From positions 1 to 5,397 of the forward strand of contig JAGKXD010000174.1 of assembly GCA_021151525.1 (NCBI GenBank): DNA of 5,397 bases. The letters run 5' to 3'. The notes under the pieces were generated by a model. That model was not told the origin of the DNA, searched no databases, and saw only the letters and a list, made by a program, of their open reading frames with translations. Shown piece by piece: positions 1-5,397 of the stretch. The translations under genes were made by a program, and so were the position numbers. Each line of letters begins with the position of its first letter. Position 1 is the stretch's first letter. The DNA comes from Cellvibrionaceae bacterium (GTDB lineage Bacteria; Pseudomonadota; Gammaproteobacteria; Pseudomonadales; Cellvibrionaceae).

Positions 1-199
1 AATTAAAGCAGGTGATGAAGTTAATATCACTTCAGCCTATGGGGAAATGAAAGCGGTAAAAGTATTTAGTTTCAACCTGCCACGCGGCAACCTCATGGCT
101 TATTATCCGGAGGCCAATATATTAATTGGCAACGAGCATGATCCTCGCAGTAAAACACCAGCTTTTAAATCAGTAGCAGTAAATATAAGGGCGAGATGA
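1..199 (+). CDS. Molybdopterin-dependent oxidoreductase, YdeP/FdhF-like, C-terminal fragment
   Basis: This is the last 65 codons of a gene that enters from the left edge and stops at TGA 197-199. The readable end contains AGDEVNITSAYGEMKAVKVF, then PRGNLMAYYPEANILI and TPAFKSVAV. A G-D-x-V-x-I/V-x-S turn, followed by a 'P-G-N...YYPEAN' stretch and a 'TP..KS' ending, is what I recognise from the C-terminal molybdopterin-dinucleotide-binding domain of FdhF-like alpha subunits of the YdeP type. These are cytoplasmic bis-MGD enzymes whose substrate is generally not established; E. coli YdeP is linked to acid resistance. The catalytic part and any Fe-S motif lie outside the window, so the substrate cannot be judged. 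The gene converges with the GH26 gene, 42 bases separating the two stops, and its final codons form one arm of a hairpin. Family assignment is fairly sure; the exact subfamily is inference. Confidence 0.75.
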   Translation, partial: IKAGDEVNITSAYGEMKAVKVFSFNLPRGNLMAYYPEANILIGNEHDPRSKTPAFKSVAVNIRAR

Positions 200-225
200 T
201 TTAATAAACTCATCCTGCCCTTATA
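184..225. terminator. Hairpin between convergent genes, probable bidirectional terminator
   Basis: Arms 184-199 and 210-225 pair over 16 positions with one A-C mismatch and one G-T wobble; the loop is 10 bases (200-209). The left arm contains the TGA stop of the upstream plus-strand gene. The element lies 17 bases past the stop of the minus-strand GH26 gene. The position between two converging stops fits a shared terminator. The T-run is poor on the plus strand (TTATAC) and only modest on the minus strand (TTATATTTAC), so efficiency is uncertain. Confidence 0.5.
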
Positions 226-241
226 CAAACTCCAGTACAAA

Positions 242-1453
242 TTATTTACTGACTTTTACCAACACGCCTGCGATTATCACCAATAACAGCAGGCTGACCC
301 AATTGATGCTCCCGCCGCCAGATGAACCGCCGCTATTCGTTGCAGCAGGTGTTGATGATGCTTCCGCTGATGAGCTACTGCTCGATTGAACTGAGCTAGA
401 GCTTGCACTGCTTTTTGCGCTTGAACTACTCGCACTTGATGCAGAACTGGAGCTCTGAGCAACCATAGTTAAGGCCACCAAATTTGTAATATCGCTCGCC
501 ACAAAATTATCTTGCACACCCGCCTTAAATGCTGCTTTCGTTTGCGCTGTGGTATTAAATCGCCAATCCGTTTCTTTATTCACGTTGAACCAAGTGATGG
601 CTTTAATGTGCGGGTAATTATTTTTTAATTGGAAAAATAAATCGTTAATCCAACTCACTTTATCGCGCCCGCTAGTTTCACCGGTTGATGAACAGCCAAA
701 CTCACCTAACATGATGGGTTTATTCGGGTAGTTAGCAACCACCTTTTTATAACTGCCGCCGAACACATCTGAAAATGTTTGCCAAGATGACCAGCTTTGC
801 GATGTACCCCAGTTGTAGCCATCAATCGCAACCCAATCCACATACTGATCGCCGGGGTAGTAAGCCGTAATGTCCTGACTATTTTTTCCGCCATTGCCGA
901 CGTTAGGCGACCACAACCAAATTGCATTATTGCCACCCGCAGCAGCAACCTTGTCATGTACATATTGATAAGCCTGAACCCATTTGGTCGCGCTTGCGAT
1001 GGTGCCATTCATATTTCCATTATCGTAATTCCATGGATACCAATCTCCGTTAAATTCGTGACCAAAGCGCAGCATTACCGGGTGACCAAACTGATGTACC
1101 GCTTCGCCAAAAGTTTGCAAATAGCTATCCCACTTGCCCGCAAGAATTTCGTCCATCCCCATCCACGGCTCCCACACAATGTGCGGAACATATCCTGCGC
1201 TATAAACACTTTGCGCCTGGGCCAAAGGAAAGCCGCTGTTGCGCCAATTGATATACCACATCACCATCGCCGGACTTTTGCCCAAATCAGTCGCAAGCGT
1301 TTGAACCCTGCTCAGATCAGTTTGCAAACCTTCCTCAAATATTCCCCAATAGATATTATCGCTCGCGTTGAGGTTGGGCTCAGCATTGACGGAAGCTGCA
1401 GTGAATGAGAGGAGCATGAGTAAGGCTATTATTCTGGATAAGATTGTTTTCAT
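242..1453 (-). CDS. Secreted GH26 endo-beta-glycanase (mannanase type) with Ser-rich linker and C-terminal anchor
   Basis: This 403-residue protein is a glycoside hydrolase of family 26, retaining TIM-barrel enzymes that mostly cut beta-1,4-mannan and in some cases mixed-linkage glucan or beta-1,3-xylan. A Sec signal peptide covers residues 1-24, with probable cleavage after VNA. The catalytic domain spans about 30-315. RFGHEFNGDWYPW (129-141) carries the acid/base E133 preceded by H132, and PIMLGEFG (246-253) carries the nucleophile E251; WFN (288-290) followed by ETDW is also family-typical. A Ser/Ala-rich linker covers 334-367, then a Gly-rich stretch, a hydrophobic segment (about 385-398) and a lysine-containing end. 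The tail resembles a GlyGly-CTERM sorting signal. No carbohydrate-binding module is present. An AAGG ribosome binding site lies 8 bases before the ATG (1462-1465). The HEFNGDWYPW form is closer to what I recall of lichenase-like members than of classical Cellvibrio mannanases (HENTGSW), so the substrate remains open. Confidence 0.94.
   Translation of the reverse strand: MKTILSRIIALLMLLSFTAASVNAEPNLNASDNIYWGIFEEGLQTDLSRVQTLATDLGKSPAMVMWYINWRNSGFPLAQAQSVYSAGYVPHIVWEPWMGMDEILAGKWDSYLQTFGEAVHQFGHPVMLRFGHEFNGDWYPWNYDNGNMNGTIASATKWVQAYQYVHDKVAAAGGNNAIWLWSPNVGNGGKNSQDITAYYPGDQYVDWVAIDGYNWGTSQSWSSWQTFSDVFGGSYKKVVANYPNKPIMLGEFGCSSTGETSGRDKVSWINDLFFQLKNNYPHIKAITWFNVNKETDWRFNTTAQTKAAFKAGVQDNFVASDITNLVALTMVAQSSSSASSASSSSAKSSASSSSVQSSSSSSAEASSTPAATNSGGSSGGGSINWVSLLLLVIIAGVLVKVSK
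353..454 (-). repeat. Poly-serine linker coding segment
   Basis: Residues 334-367 of the GH26 protein are almost all Ser and Ala. All six serine codons are used in mixed order (AGC, TCC, AGT, TCT, TCA, TCG), so the tract is not a simple nucleotide repeat grown by slippage; selection appears to act on the protein. Such linkers are common in secreted hydrolases of Cellvibrio and Saccharophagus, where they separate domains flexibly. Here it separates the catalytic domain from a C-terminal membrane segment rather than from a binding module. Confidence 0.9.
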
Positions 1454-1484
1454 GTGTACTGCCTTGGATCATTGGATGAGTGTT

Positions 1485-1490
1485 TTTATA
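1485..1490 (-). promoter_or_regulatory. Candidate -10 box for the GH26 gene
   Basis: On the minus strand TATAAA lies about 31 bases before the GH26 start codon and would give a leader of roughly 25 bases containing the AAGG ribosome binding site. No good TTGACA-like -35 box is found at 16-18 bases upstream, so if the promoter is real it probably needs an activator. This is a weak call from sequence alone. Confidence 0.28.
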
Positions 1491-1758
1491 GTGCCAAAAG
1501 GCGCGAGCCTTATCGGCTGCAGTCATTTGGTTTGATGCATCTTCGGCTTTTTGTGCCATTTAATCGCACCAGTTTGCTCGGTGACCGCAAAGTGGTGTGC
1601 TAATAACGAAAGATCGAACTCACCCGGCAGCGAGATATCTAATTTTTACCTCTGAGATTCAGTAGCCACAGAAAATCCACATAGACTGAGGACAAAATGC
1701 TAGTTCAAGATGAGGGAATTAAAGATAGGGTTTAATGCGGACGATAGAGGGATTTTTT

Positions 1759-1773
1759 GGGCACTCCGTGCCC
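1759..1773. other. Short perfect hairpin after the small R/D-rich gene
   Basis: GGGCAC and GTGCCC pair perfectly over 6 bp around a 3-base loop. It lies 7 bases downstream of the stop of the small minus-strand gene (1781-2032), where a terminator would be expected. On the minus strand, however, it is followed by AAAAAATCCC rather than a T-run, so it is not a standard intrinsic terminator. It may act as an RNA-end stabiliser or a weak pause site. Confidence 0.4.
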
Positions 1774-1780
1774 GAGCAAC

Positions 1781-2032
1781 TTAAATAGAAACACTAATTG
1801 ATGGATTGCTCCGGCGCCTGTCGCGCCCTGCTCTGGTTTCCAATAGCGAATCTTTACGTTGCTGACGACGATCTTGCGTTTGTTTTCTACGCTCGGTTTC
1901 TGGCTTAACCACATACTCGTTAACAATAGCGTCGCTCGCCAGTGAATGCTCTTCCGGCGCATGAGAAGAATCGCCCACCGGCTTTACTACCGTAGGCGTT
2001 ACCACTGGGGCACTGGGGCGAATGTAAACCAT
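1781..2032 (-). CDS. Small hypothetical protein with Arg/Asp-rich C-terminus
   Basis: This is an 83-residue protein of unknown function, beginning MVYIRPSAPVVTPTVVKPVG. The N-terminal third is Pro/Val-rich, the middle is acidic and hydrophilic, and the C-terminal third is highly charged, with ERRKQTQDRRQQRKDSLLET near residues 48-67 followed by RAGRDRRR. The spaced 'ERR...DRR...GRDRR' pattern recurs in small gammaproteobacterial proteins that I cannot assign to a function. No signal peptide, membrane segment or cysteine is seen, and it is probably largely disordered. I chose the ATG at 2030-2032 because AAGG lies 8 bases upstream (2041-2044); a longer reading from a TTG at 2074 has no such support. 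It lies 88 bases after cysG on the same strand and may be cotranscribed with it. An overlapping minus-strand frame at 1732-1962 looks like a shadow. Confidence 0.62.
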   Translation of the reverse strand: MVYIRPSAPVVTPTVVKPVGDSSHAPEEHSLASDAIVNEYVVKPETERRKQTQDRRQQRKDSLLETRAGRDRRRSNPSISVSI

Positions 2033-2040
2033 ACAAATAA

Positions 2041-2044
2041 CCTT
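2041..2044 (-). promoter_or_regulatory. Ribosome binding site that sets the start of the small gene
   Basis: AAGG on the minus strand sits 8 bases before the ATG at 2030-2032. It overlaps a TAA (2043-2045) that closes the open frame running on from cysG. A stop overlapping a ribosome binding site is the usual geometry of translational coupling, although no translated upstream frame is proven here. Confidence 0.55.
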
Positions 2045-2120
2045 AACTAACCGAAAAATGTGGAACAGAATCAAACGTCCTGATCACCTTATCGGCAATT
2101 TCAGCAAAATCTTTACCAAT

Positions 2121-3509
2121 TTATGCGCCACTCTTAAACCATTTAAGGTTTTCGTGAAGCCGCACTACATCTCCGACGACAAACAAGGTAGGCGCATGTA
2201 CTTCTTGGGACGCAACTACATCCGCAATAGTTGCCAAGTCTGCAATGATTACCCGCTGCTGCTGGGTAGTGCCGCGCTCAATGAGGGCCACCGGTGTGCT
2301 TGCTGCACGCCCGTGGGCAACCATGGCTTCGCAAATGTCTTTTAAACCCACCAAGCCCATGTAAAACACAATTGTCTGGGTTGGATTGGCTAGCTCAGGC
2401 CATTGCACATTAATGGAGTCATCTTTCAAATGCCCAGTCACAAAACGCACCGACTGGGCGTAATCACGATGGGTCAACGGAATACCAGCATAGGCCGCAC
2501 AACCTGACGCCGCCGTGATGCCCGGCACAACTTGAAAAGGGATATGGTTTTGCGCAAGCAGCTCAATTTCTTCACCGCCACGCCCAAAGATAAACGGGTC
2601 ACCGCCTTTTAAGCGCAATACGCGTTTGCCTTGCTTCGCCAAATCCACCAAAAGTTGGTTGATATTGTCCTGCTGCATGGCGTGTTCGCTGCGGCGTTTA
2701 CCCACATAAATTCGCTCGGCATCGCGGCGCACTAAGTCCATTACACCGTCGGAAACTAAACGATCATAGAGAACAACATCGGCTTGTTGCATCAAACGCA
2801 GAGCTTTCAAAGTCAGTAATTCAGGGTCACCAGGGCCGCCGCCAACCAAATAAACTTCGCCTTGAGTGAGCGATGCGTCTTCGCTTGCAATTTCATCAGT
2901 AAGAATTTTATCTGCTTGTTCTTGCTGATCATTCATCGCCAACTCAGCAGCAGGACCTTGCAGAATTTTTTCCCAAAACTTGCGGCGACTATCGCCATCA
3001 TCGAAACGCGCTTTTACTTTATCGCGCCAACGGCTAGCCAAGTGCGCGAGCTTGCCGTAGCTCATGGGAATAAGAGTTTCTAATTTTGCTCGCACCAAAC
3101 GCGCCAGCACCGGCGCTTCACCGCCACTAGAAATAGCAATCATTAAGGGAGAACGATCAATTATCGCGGGCGTGATATAGGTACAGAGCGCAGGAGTATC
3201 CACTACATTCACGGGGATATTTTTTTGCTTTGCATGAGCGGAAATTGTTTCATTTAATTCGTGAATATCTGTTGCGGCTACTGCGAGCACACAATCATTC
3301 ATATCACCGGCTTGATATTCCCGCACGAGCAATTCGCCTTGGTGTTTTGCGATTAGCTCGCGTAACTCAGATGAAACTTCAGGCGCAACTACGCGCAGAA
3401 CTGCACCAGCTTTTGCTAGCATGCGCCCTTTACGTGTAGCAACATCACCACCGCCTACGAGTAAGCAGCGACGATTTTTTAAATCGAGAAAGACGGGGAA
3501 GTAATCCAT
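2121..3509 (-). CDS. cysG: Siroheme synthase (uroporphyrinogen III methyltransferase / precorrin-2 dehydrogenase / ferrochelatase)
   Basis: This trifunctional cytoplasmic enzyme converts uroporphyrinogen III to siroheme, the cofactor of assimilatory sulfite and nitrite reductases. The N-terminal dehydrogenase/ferrochelatase module (about 1-210) opens with MDYFPVFLDL and the NAD-binding GGGDVATRK (19-27). D104, the general base known from Salmonella CysG, and S128 in ISSGG, the serine found phosphorylated there, fall at exactly the expected numbers. That agreement is the reason for choosing this ATG (3507-3509). The C-terminal SAM-dependent module has GGGPGDPELLTLKAL (from 223), YDRLVS with D249, VGKR with K271, LKGGDPFIFGRGGEE and FYMGL, and ends at WFKSGA, close to the E. 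coli end. Length is 462 residues against 457 in E. coli. Alternative starts 7 and 8 codons earlier (ATG 3530, TTG 3533) exist. None of these starts has a clear Shine-Dalgarno. It follows serS but is separated from it by a terminator. Confidence 0.97.
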   Translation of the reverse strand: MDYFPVFLDLKNRRCLLVGGGDVATRKGRMLAKAGAVLRVVAPEVSSELRELIAKHQGELLVREYQAGDMNDCVLAVAATDIHELNETISAHAKQKNIPVNVVDTPALCTYITPAIIDRSPLMIAISSGGEAPVLARLVRAKLETLIPMSYGKLAHLASRWRDKVKARFDDGDSRRKFWEKILQGPAAELAMNDQQEQADKILTDEIASEDASLTQGEVYLVGGGPGDPELLTLKALRLMQQADVVLYDRLVSDGVMDLVRRDAERIYVGKRRSEHAMQQDNINQLLVDLAKQGKRVLRLKGGDPFIFGRGGEEIELLAQNHIPFQVVPGITAASGCAAYAGIPLTHRDYAQSVRFVTGHLKDDSINVQWPELANPTQTIVFYMGLVGLKDICEAMVAHGRAASTPVALIERGTTQQQRVIIADLATIADVVASQEVHAPTLFVVGDVVRLHENLKWFKSGA

Positions 3510-3546
3510 AAAAATACTTAACAATTTCATCAATAAACATACAAAG

Positions 3547-3577
3547 AAAAAAGGTGGGTTCTACCCACCTTTTTTTA
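3547..3577 (-). terminator. Strong intrinsic terminator at the serS stop codon
   Basis: Six A, GGTGGGT (3547-3559) and ACCCACC, six T (3563-3575) form a 13-bp perfect stem around a 3-base loop. Read on the minus strand it follows serS directly, with the stem starting inside the TAA stop codon (3575-3577) and a T-rich run (CCTTTTTTCTTTG) at its end. Read on the plus strand it also ends in a T-run (TTTTTTTATTTTTTT), so it should work in both directions. It lies about 37 bases upstream of the chosen cysG start, so full serS-cysG readthrough is unlikely unless termination is incomplete or regulated. Confidence 0.88.
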
Positions 3578-4861
3578 TTTTTTTACTGGCAACAATGCAT
3601 CCTGCCCGCCCATATACGGGCGCAAGACTTCAGGAATCGTGACACTGCCATCTTCACACTGGTAATTCTCCAACACTGCCAACAATGTTCGACCGATTGC
3701 CAAACCAGAGCCATTCAAAGTATGGAGCAATTCAGGTTTACCCGTTTCTGGATTGCGGTAACGCGCAAGCATACGGCGCGCTTGGAAATCACGGAAACTA
3801 CTGCACGAAGAAATTTCGCGGTACTTATTTTGCGATGGAACCCAAACTTCAATGTCGTAGGTTTTTGCAGAAGAAAAACCAATATCGCCACCACACAAAA
3901 TAACAGTGCGATGCGGCAAACCCAATTGTTGCAAAATAAATTCTGCGTGACCAACCAGATCTTCTAATGCAGCATCTGACTCTTCAGGACGAACAAATTG
4001 AACCAATTCTACTTTTTCAAATTGGTGCTGACGAATCATGCCGCGCGTATCGCGACCATAGCTACCCGCTTCAGAACGAAAACAGGGAGAGTGGCAAACC
4101 ATTTTAATTGGCAGCTGCGAGTCTTCCACAATTTCATTGCGATAAATATTGGTAACTGGAACTTCCGCAGTGGGAATTAAATAAAATTCACGCTCGTCGG
4201 TTAACTTAAATAAATCTTCTTCGAATTTTGGCAACTGGCCAGTACCAAACAAAGAATCGCGATTCACCACAAAGGGTACGTTAACTTCTTCGTAACCGTG
4301 TTTGTTAATATGTGTATCCAACATAAATTGCGCAAGCGCACGGTGCAAACGAGCAACACCCCCACGCAACACTGCAAAGCGAGTGCCGGTGATTTTAGTT
4401 CCTGTTTCAAAATCCAATCCACCAAGATCTGCGCCCAAATCCACGTGATCTTTAATCGGAAAATGAAAACTTTTGGGCATTGCCCAACGGCGCACTTCCA
4501 CATTATCTTCATCGCTTGCACCGAGCGGAACTTCCTCTGCTGGCATATTGGGAATGGCATTTACGAACTCATCCCATTCTTTTTGAACGTTTGCCAATTC
4601 AACTTCGGCGCTCGCCAAATCTTGTTTAATTTGCTCAACGGCTTGCATCAAAGGTGCAACATCTTCGCCTGCTTGCTTTGCTTTCCCAATGGCTTTGGAA
4701 CGCGCATTGCGATCTTGTTGCAAAGCTTCGGTTTTAATTTGAATCGCTTTGCGCGATTCTTCTAATGCATTAATGCGAGCAACGTCTAATACAAGACCAC
4801 GCTTACTTAACGCAGCAGCAACTACGTCGGGATTATTGCGGAGTAATTTTGAATCTAACAT
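3575..4861 (-). CDS. serS: Seryl-tRNA synthetase
   Basis: This cytoplasmic class II aminoacyl-tRNA synthetase charges tRNA-Ser, and tRNA-Sec where present, with serine. The 428-residue product has the typical bacterial length and begins MLDSKLLRNNPD, as expected. Residues about 27-100 form the long N-terminal coiled-coil arm that grips the tRNA variable arm; they are rich in Lys, Glu, Gln and Ala. The catalytic core carries GTGQLPKF (206-213), the serine-binding TAEVP (231-235), motif 2 FRSEAGSYGRDTRG (261-274), the EISSCS segment (349-354) and motif 3 NGSGLAIGRTLLAVLENYQ (383-401). All look intact. No clear Shine-Dalgarno precedes the ATG; upstream lies TTATAGAAAATTATCCATC. A repeat-like element fills most of the 132-base gap to crcB. 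The gene ends within the stem of a strong terminator. Confidence 0.99.
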   Translation of the reverse strand: MLDSKLLRNNPDVVAAALSKRGLVLDVARINALEESRKAIQIKTEALQQDRNARSKAIGKAKQAGEDVAPLMQAVEQIKQDLASAEVELANVQKEWDEFVNAIPNMPAEEVPLGASDEDNVEVRRWAMPKSFHFPIKDHVDLGADLGGLDFETGTKITGTRFAVLRGGVARLHRALAQFMLDTHINKHGYEEVNVPFVVNRDSLFGTGQLPKFEEDLFKLTDEREFYLIPTAEVPVTNIYRNEIVEDSQLPIKMVCHSPCFRSEAGSYGRDTRGMIRQHQFEKVELVQFVRPEESDAALEDLVGHAEFILQQLGLPHRTVILCGGDIGFSSAKTYDIEVWVPSQNKYREISSCSSFRDFQARRMLARYRNPETGKPELLHTLNGSGLAIGRTLLAVLENYQCEDGSVTIPEVLRPYMGGQDALLPVKK

Positions 4862-4897
4862 GATGGATAATTTTCTATAAAAGTTAAAAATTCTTCT

Positions 4898-4978
4898 TCA
4901 TCGCCTTTCCTCGACGGAGAAAATCCAGCGCTTTAATTATGAAAACCAAAAGCTGGATCCCCGCTTACGCGAGGATGA
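4898..4978. repeat. Composite inverted REP-like palindromic element
   Basis: The ends are inverted: TCATC at 4898-4902 and GATGA at 4974-4978. Inside them two modules face each other. The right module (4952-4980) has ATCCCCGC/GCGAGGAT arms (4957-4964 and 4969-4976, one mismatch) around TTAC; on the minus strand it starts GTCATCC and ends GGATCCAGC, the form of the 'GTCATTCCCGCG...GGAATCCAG' palindromes scattered through many proteobacterial genomes. The left module is diverged, with TTTC-CTC...GAGAAA pairing. Between them ATCCAGC (4923-4929) and GCTGGAT (4952-4958) pair across an AT-rich centre, extended by CTTT and AAAG. The whole could fold as one large cruciform or transcript hairpin. No transposase is present. 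Confidence 0.7.
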
Positions 4979-4993
4979 CGACTCCCTACAAAA

Positions 4994-5368
4994 CTAAAAT
5001 AATTTTTGCGTAACTTGCATTCCAAAATACGCAAACAGCAAACCCAGTACTACAGAGCTTGCTGCATAAAATAATGAAATCGCTACATGGCCTTCTTGCC
5101 ACATTTGCAACATTTCTAACGAAAATGCCGAGAAGGTTGTGTAGCCCCCCAGAATTCCCGTAATAACAAACAATCGCCACTCGCCAGACACAAGCGCTCT
5201 TTCAACAATTACTACGTAGGCAGCACCAATTAGAAACGAACCTGAAATGTTGACGACAAAAGTGCCAAACGGAAAACGGTAATTCAGCATAGGCGTTAAA
5301 TAACCAACCGCCGCGTAGCGCGCGATGGAACCGAGTGCTCCGCCAAGTGCGATCATTAACCATTGCAT
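4994..5368 (-). CDS. crcB: Fluoride channel, CrcB/Fluc family
   Basis: This 124-residue inner-membrane protein forms dual-topology antiparallel dimers that let fluoride leave the cytoplasm and so protect against fluoride toxicity. Length and four hydrophobic segments (about 3-22, 34-56, 66-88 and 96-117) fit the family. Visible motifs are GGALGSIARY (9-18), GTFVVNISGSFLIG (35-48) with the pore-lining N40, and GGYTTFSAFSLE (74-85), which carries the two phenylalanines F79 and F82 of the fluoride path and the backbone segment that binds the central Na+. The first ATG (5366-5368) is used; TGAGAA about 9 bases upstream is a modest ribosome binding site. The window ends 29 bases upstream of the start, so a fluoride riboswitch could be neither seen nor excluded. 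serS follows on the same strand after 132 bases. Confidence 0.97.
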   Translation of the reverse strand: MQWLMIALGGALGSIARYAAVGYLTPMLNYRFPFGTFVVNISGSFLIGAAYVVIVERALVSGEWRLFVITGILGGYTTFSAFSLEMLQMWQEGHVAISLFYAASSVVLGLLFAYFGMQVTQKLF

Positions 5369-5397
5369 TTTTAATTCTCAGTTTTTAACCCCACCCC

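Larger units (their letters stand above)
1454..1780. other. Intergenic region, 327 bases, no convincing gene
   Basis: This gap separates the small R/D-rich gene from the GH26 gene, both on the minus strand. It contains the GH26 ribosome binding site, the weak -10 candidate, a short perfect hairpin at 1759-1773 and an open minus-strand frame at 1523-1645 that has no usual start codon. The odd palindrome CGGTCACCG (minus strand, about 1587-1595), flanked by TTTG and AGCAAA, could be an operator, but it occurs once and matches no regulator site I can name. I found no tRNA, riboswitch or insertion sequence here. Confidence 0.6.

Noticed and set aside
797..1408. 203-codon plus-strand open frame opposite the GH26 gene, and similar long frames opposite serS (4298-4765, 3554-3967) and cysG (2058-2345)
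   Set aside because: They are antisense to genes with intact catalytic motifs, lack family features or good ribosome binding sites, and look like codon-bias shadows.
1380..1559. 59-codon minus-strand frame starting MAQKAEDASNQMTAADKARA and overlapping the GH26 start
   Set aside because: There is no Shine-Dalgarno before its ATG, it runs through the GH26 ribosome binding site and signal peptide in another frame, and its second half has no protein-like character. A leader peptide role cannot be excluded but nothing supports it.
1490..1559. Two TGGCAC boxes on the minus strand suggesting sigma-54 promoters for the GH26 gene
   Set aside because: Neither has the required GC (TTGC-like) box at the right distance; the first is off by two bases and the second lacks it.
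1501..1620. Possible c-di-GMP (GEMM-like) riboswitch upstream of the GH26 gene, prompted by GCAAAC and CAAAAAGCC on the minus strand
   Set aside because: The fragments do not sit in the GEMM secondary-structure framework and the conserved GACGCAAAGCC core and closing stem are missing.
1732..1962. 76-codon minus-strand frame overlapping the small R/D-rich gene
   Set aside because: It starts inside the other frame without a ribosome binding site and its product looks random; the 1781-2032 frame has a better start and a recognisable charged pattern.
5371..5397. Possible end of an upstream gene (reads GVGLKTEN then TAA on the minus strand) just before crcB
   Set aside because: In pseudomonads rarA lies near this position, but eight codons at the window edge are too few to call a coding end.

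Overview
The window looks like a chromosomal segment of a plant-polysaccharide-degrading gammaproteobacterium, most likely Cellvibrio or a close relative (Cellvibrionaceae). This is inferred from three things: a secreted GH26 glycanase with a long poly-serine linker (a hallmark of Cellvibrio and Saccharophagus hydrolases), the crcB-serS-cysG gene order resembling the pseudomonad arrangement, and moderate base composition. No sequence search was possible.

Layout. Bases 1-199 (+) are the last 65 codons of a molybdopterin-dependent oxidoreductase resembling the YdeP/FdhF-like family. It converges on a GH26 glycoside hydrolase gene (242-1453, -), and a 16-bp-arm hairpin (184-225) lies between the two stops. 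Bases 1454-1780 hold no convincing gene, only a weak candidate promoter for the hydrolase, a small hairpin and an orphan open frame. Next on the minus strand come, from right to left in transcription order, crcB (fluoride channel, 4994-5368), serS (seryl-tRNA synthetase, 3575-4861), cysG (siroheme synthase, 2121-3509) and a small R/D-rich gene of unknown function (1781-2032). All four point the same way. A strong intrinsic terminator sits exactly at the serS stop codon (3547-3577). An 81-bp composite inverted REP-like element (4898-4978) fills most of the crcB-serS gap.

The crcB-serS-cysG block is housekeeping: fluoride export, charging of tRNA-Ser, and siroheme for assimilatory sulfite/nitrite reduction. 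The GH26 enzyme is accessory and concerns polysaccharide use; its tail suggests retention at the cell surface. I see no defence system, mobile element with a transposase, CRISPR array, tRNA or rRNA. The least ordinary items are the GlyGly-CTERM-like tail of the hydrolase, the composite REP-like element, the terminator that cuts serS off from cysG, and the unexplained open frame after cysG that ends on the ribosome binding site of the small gene.
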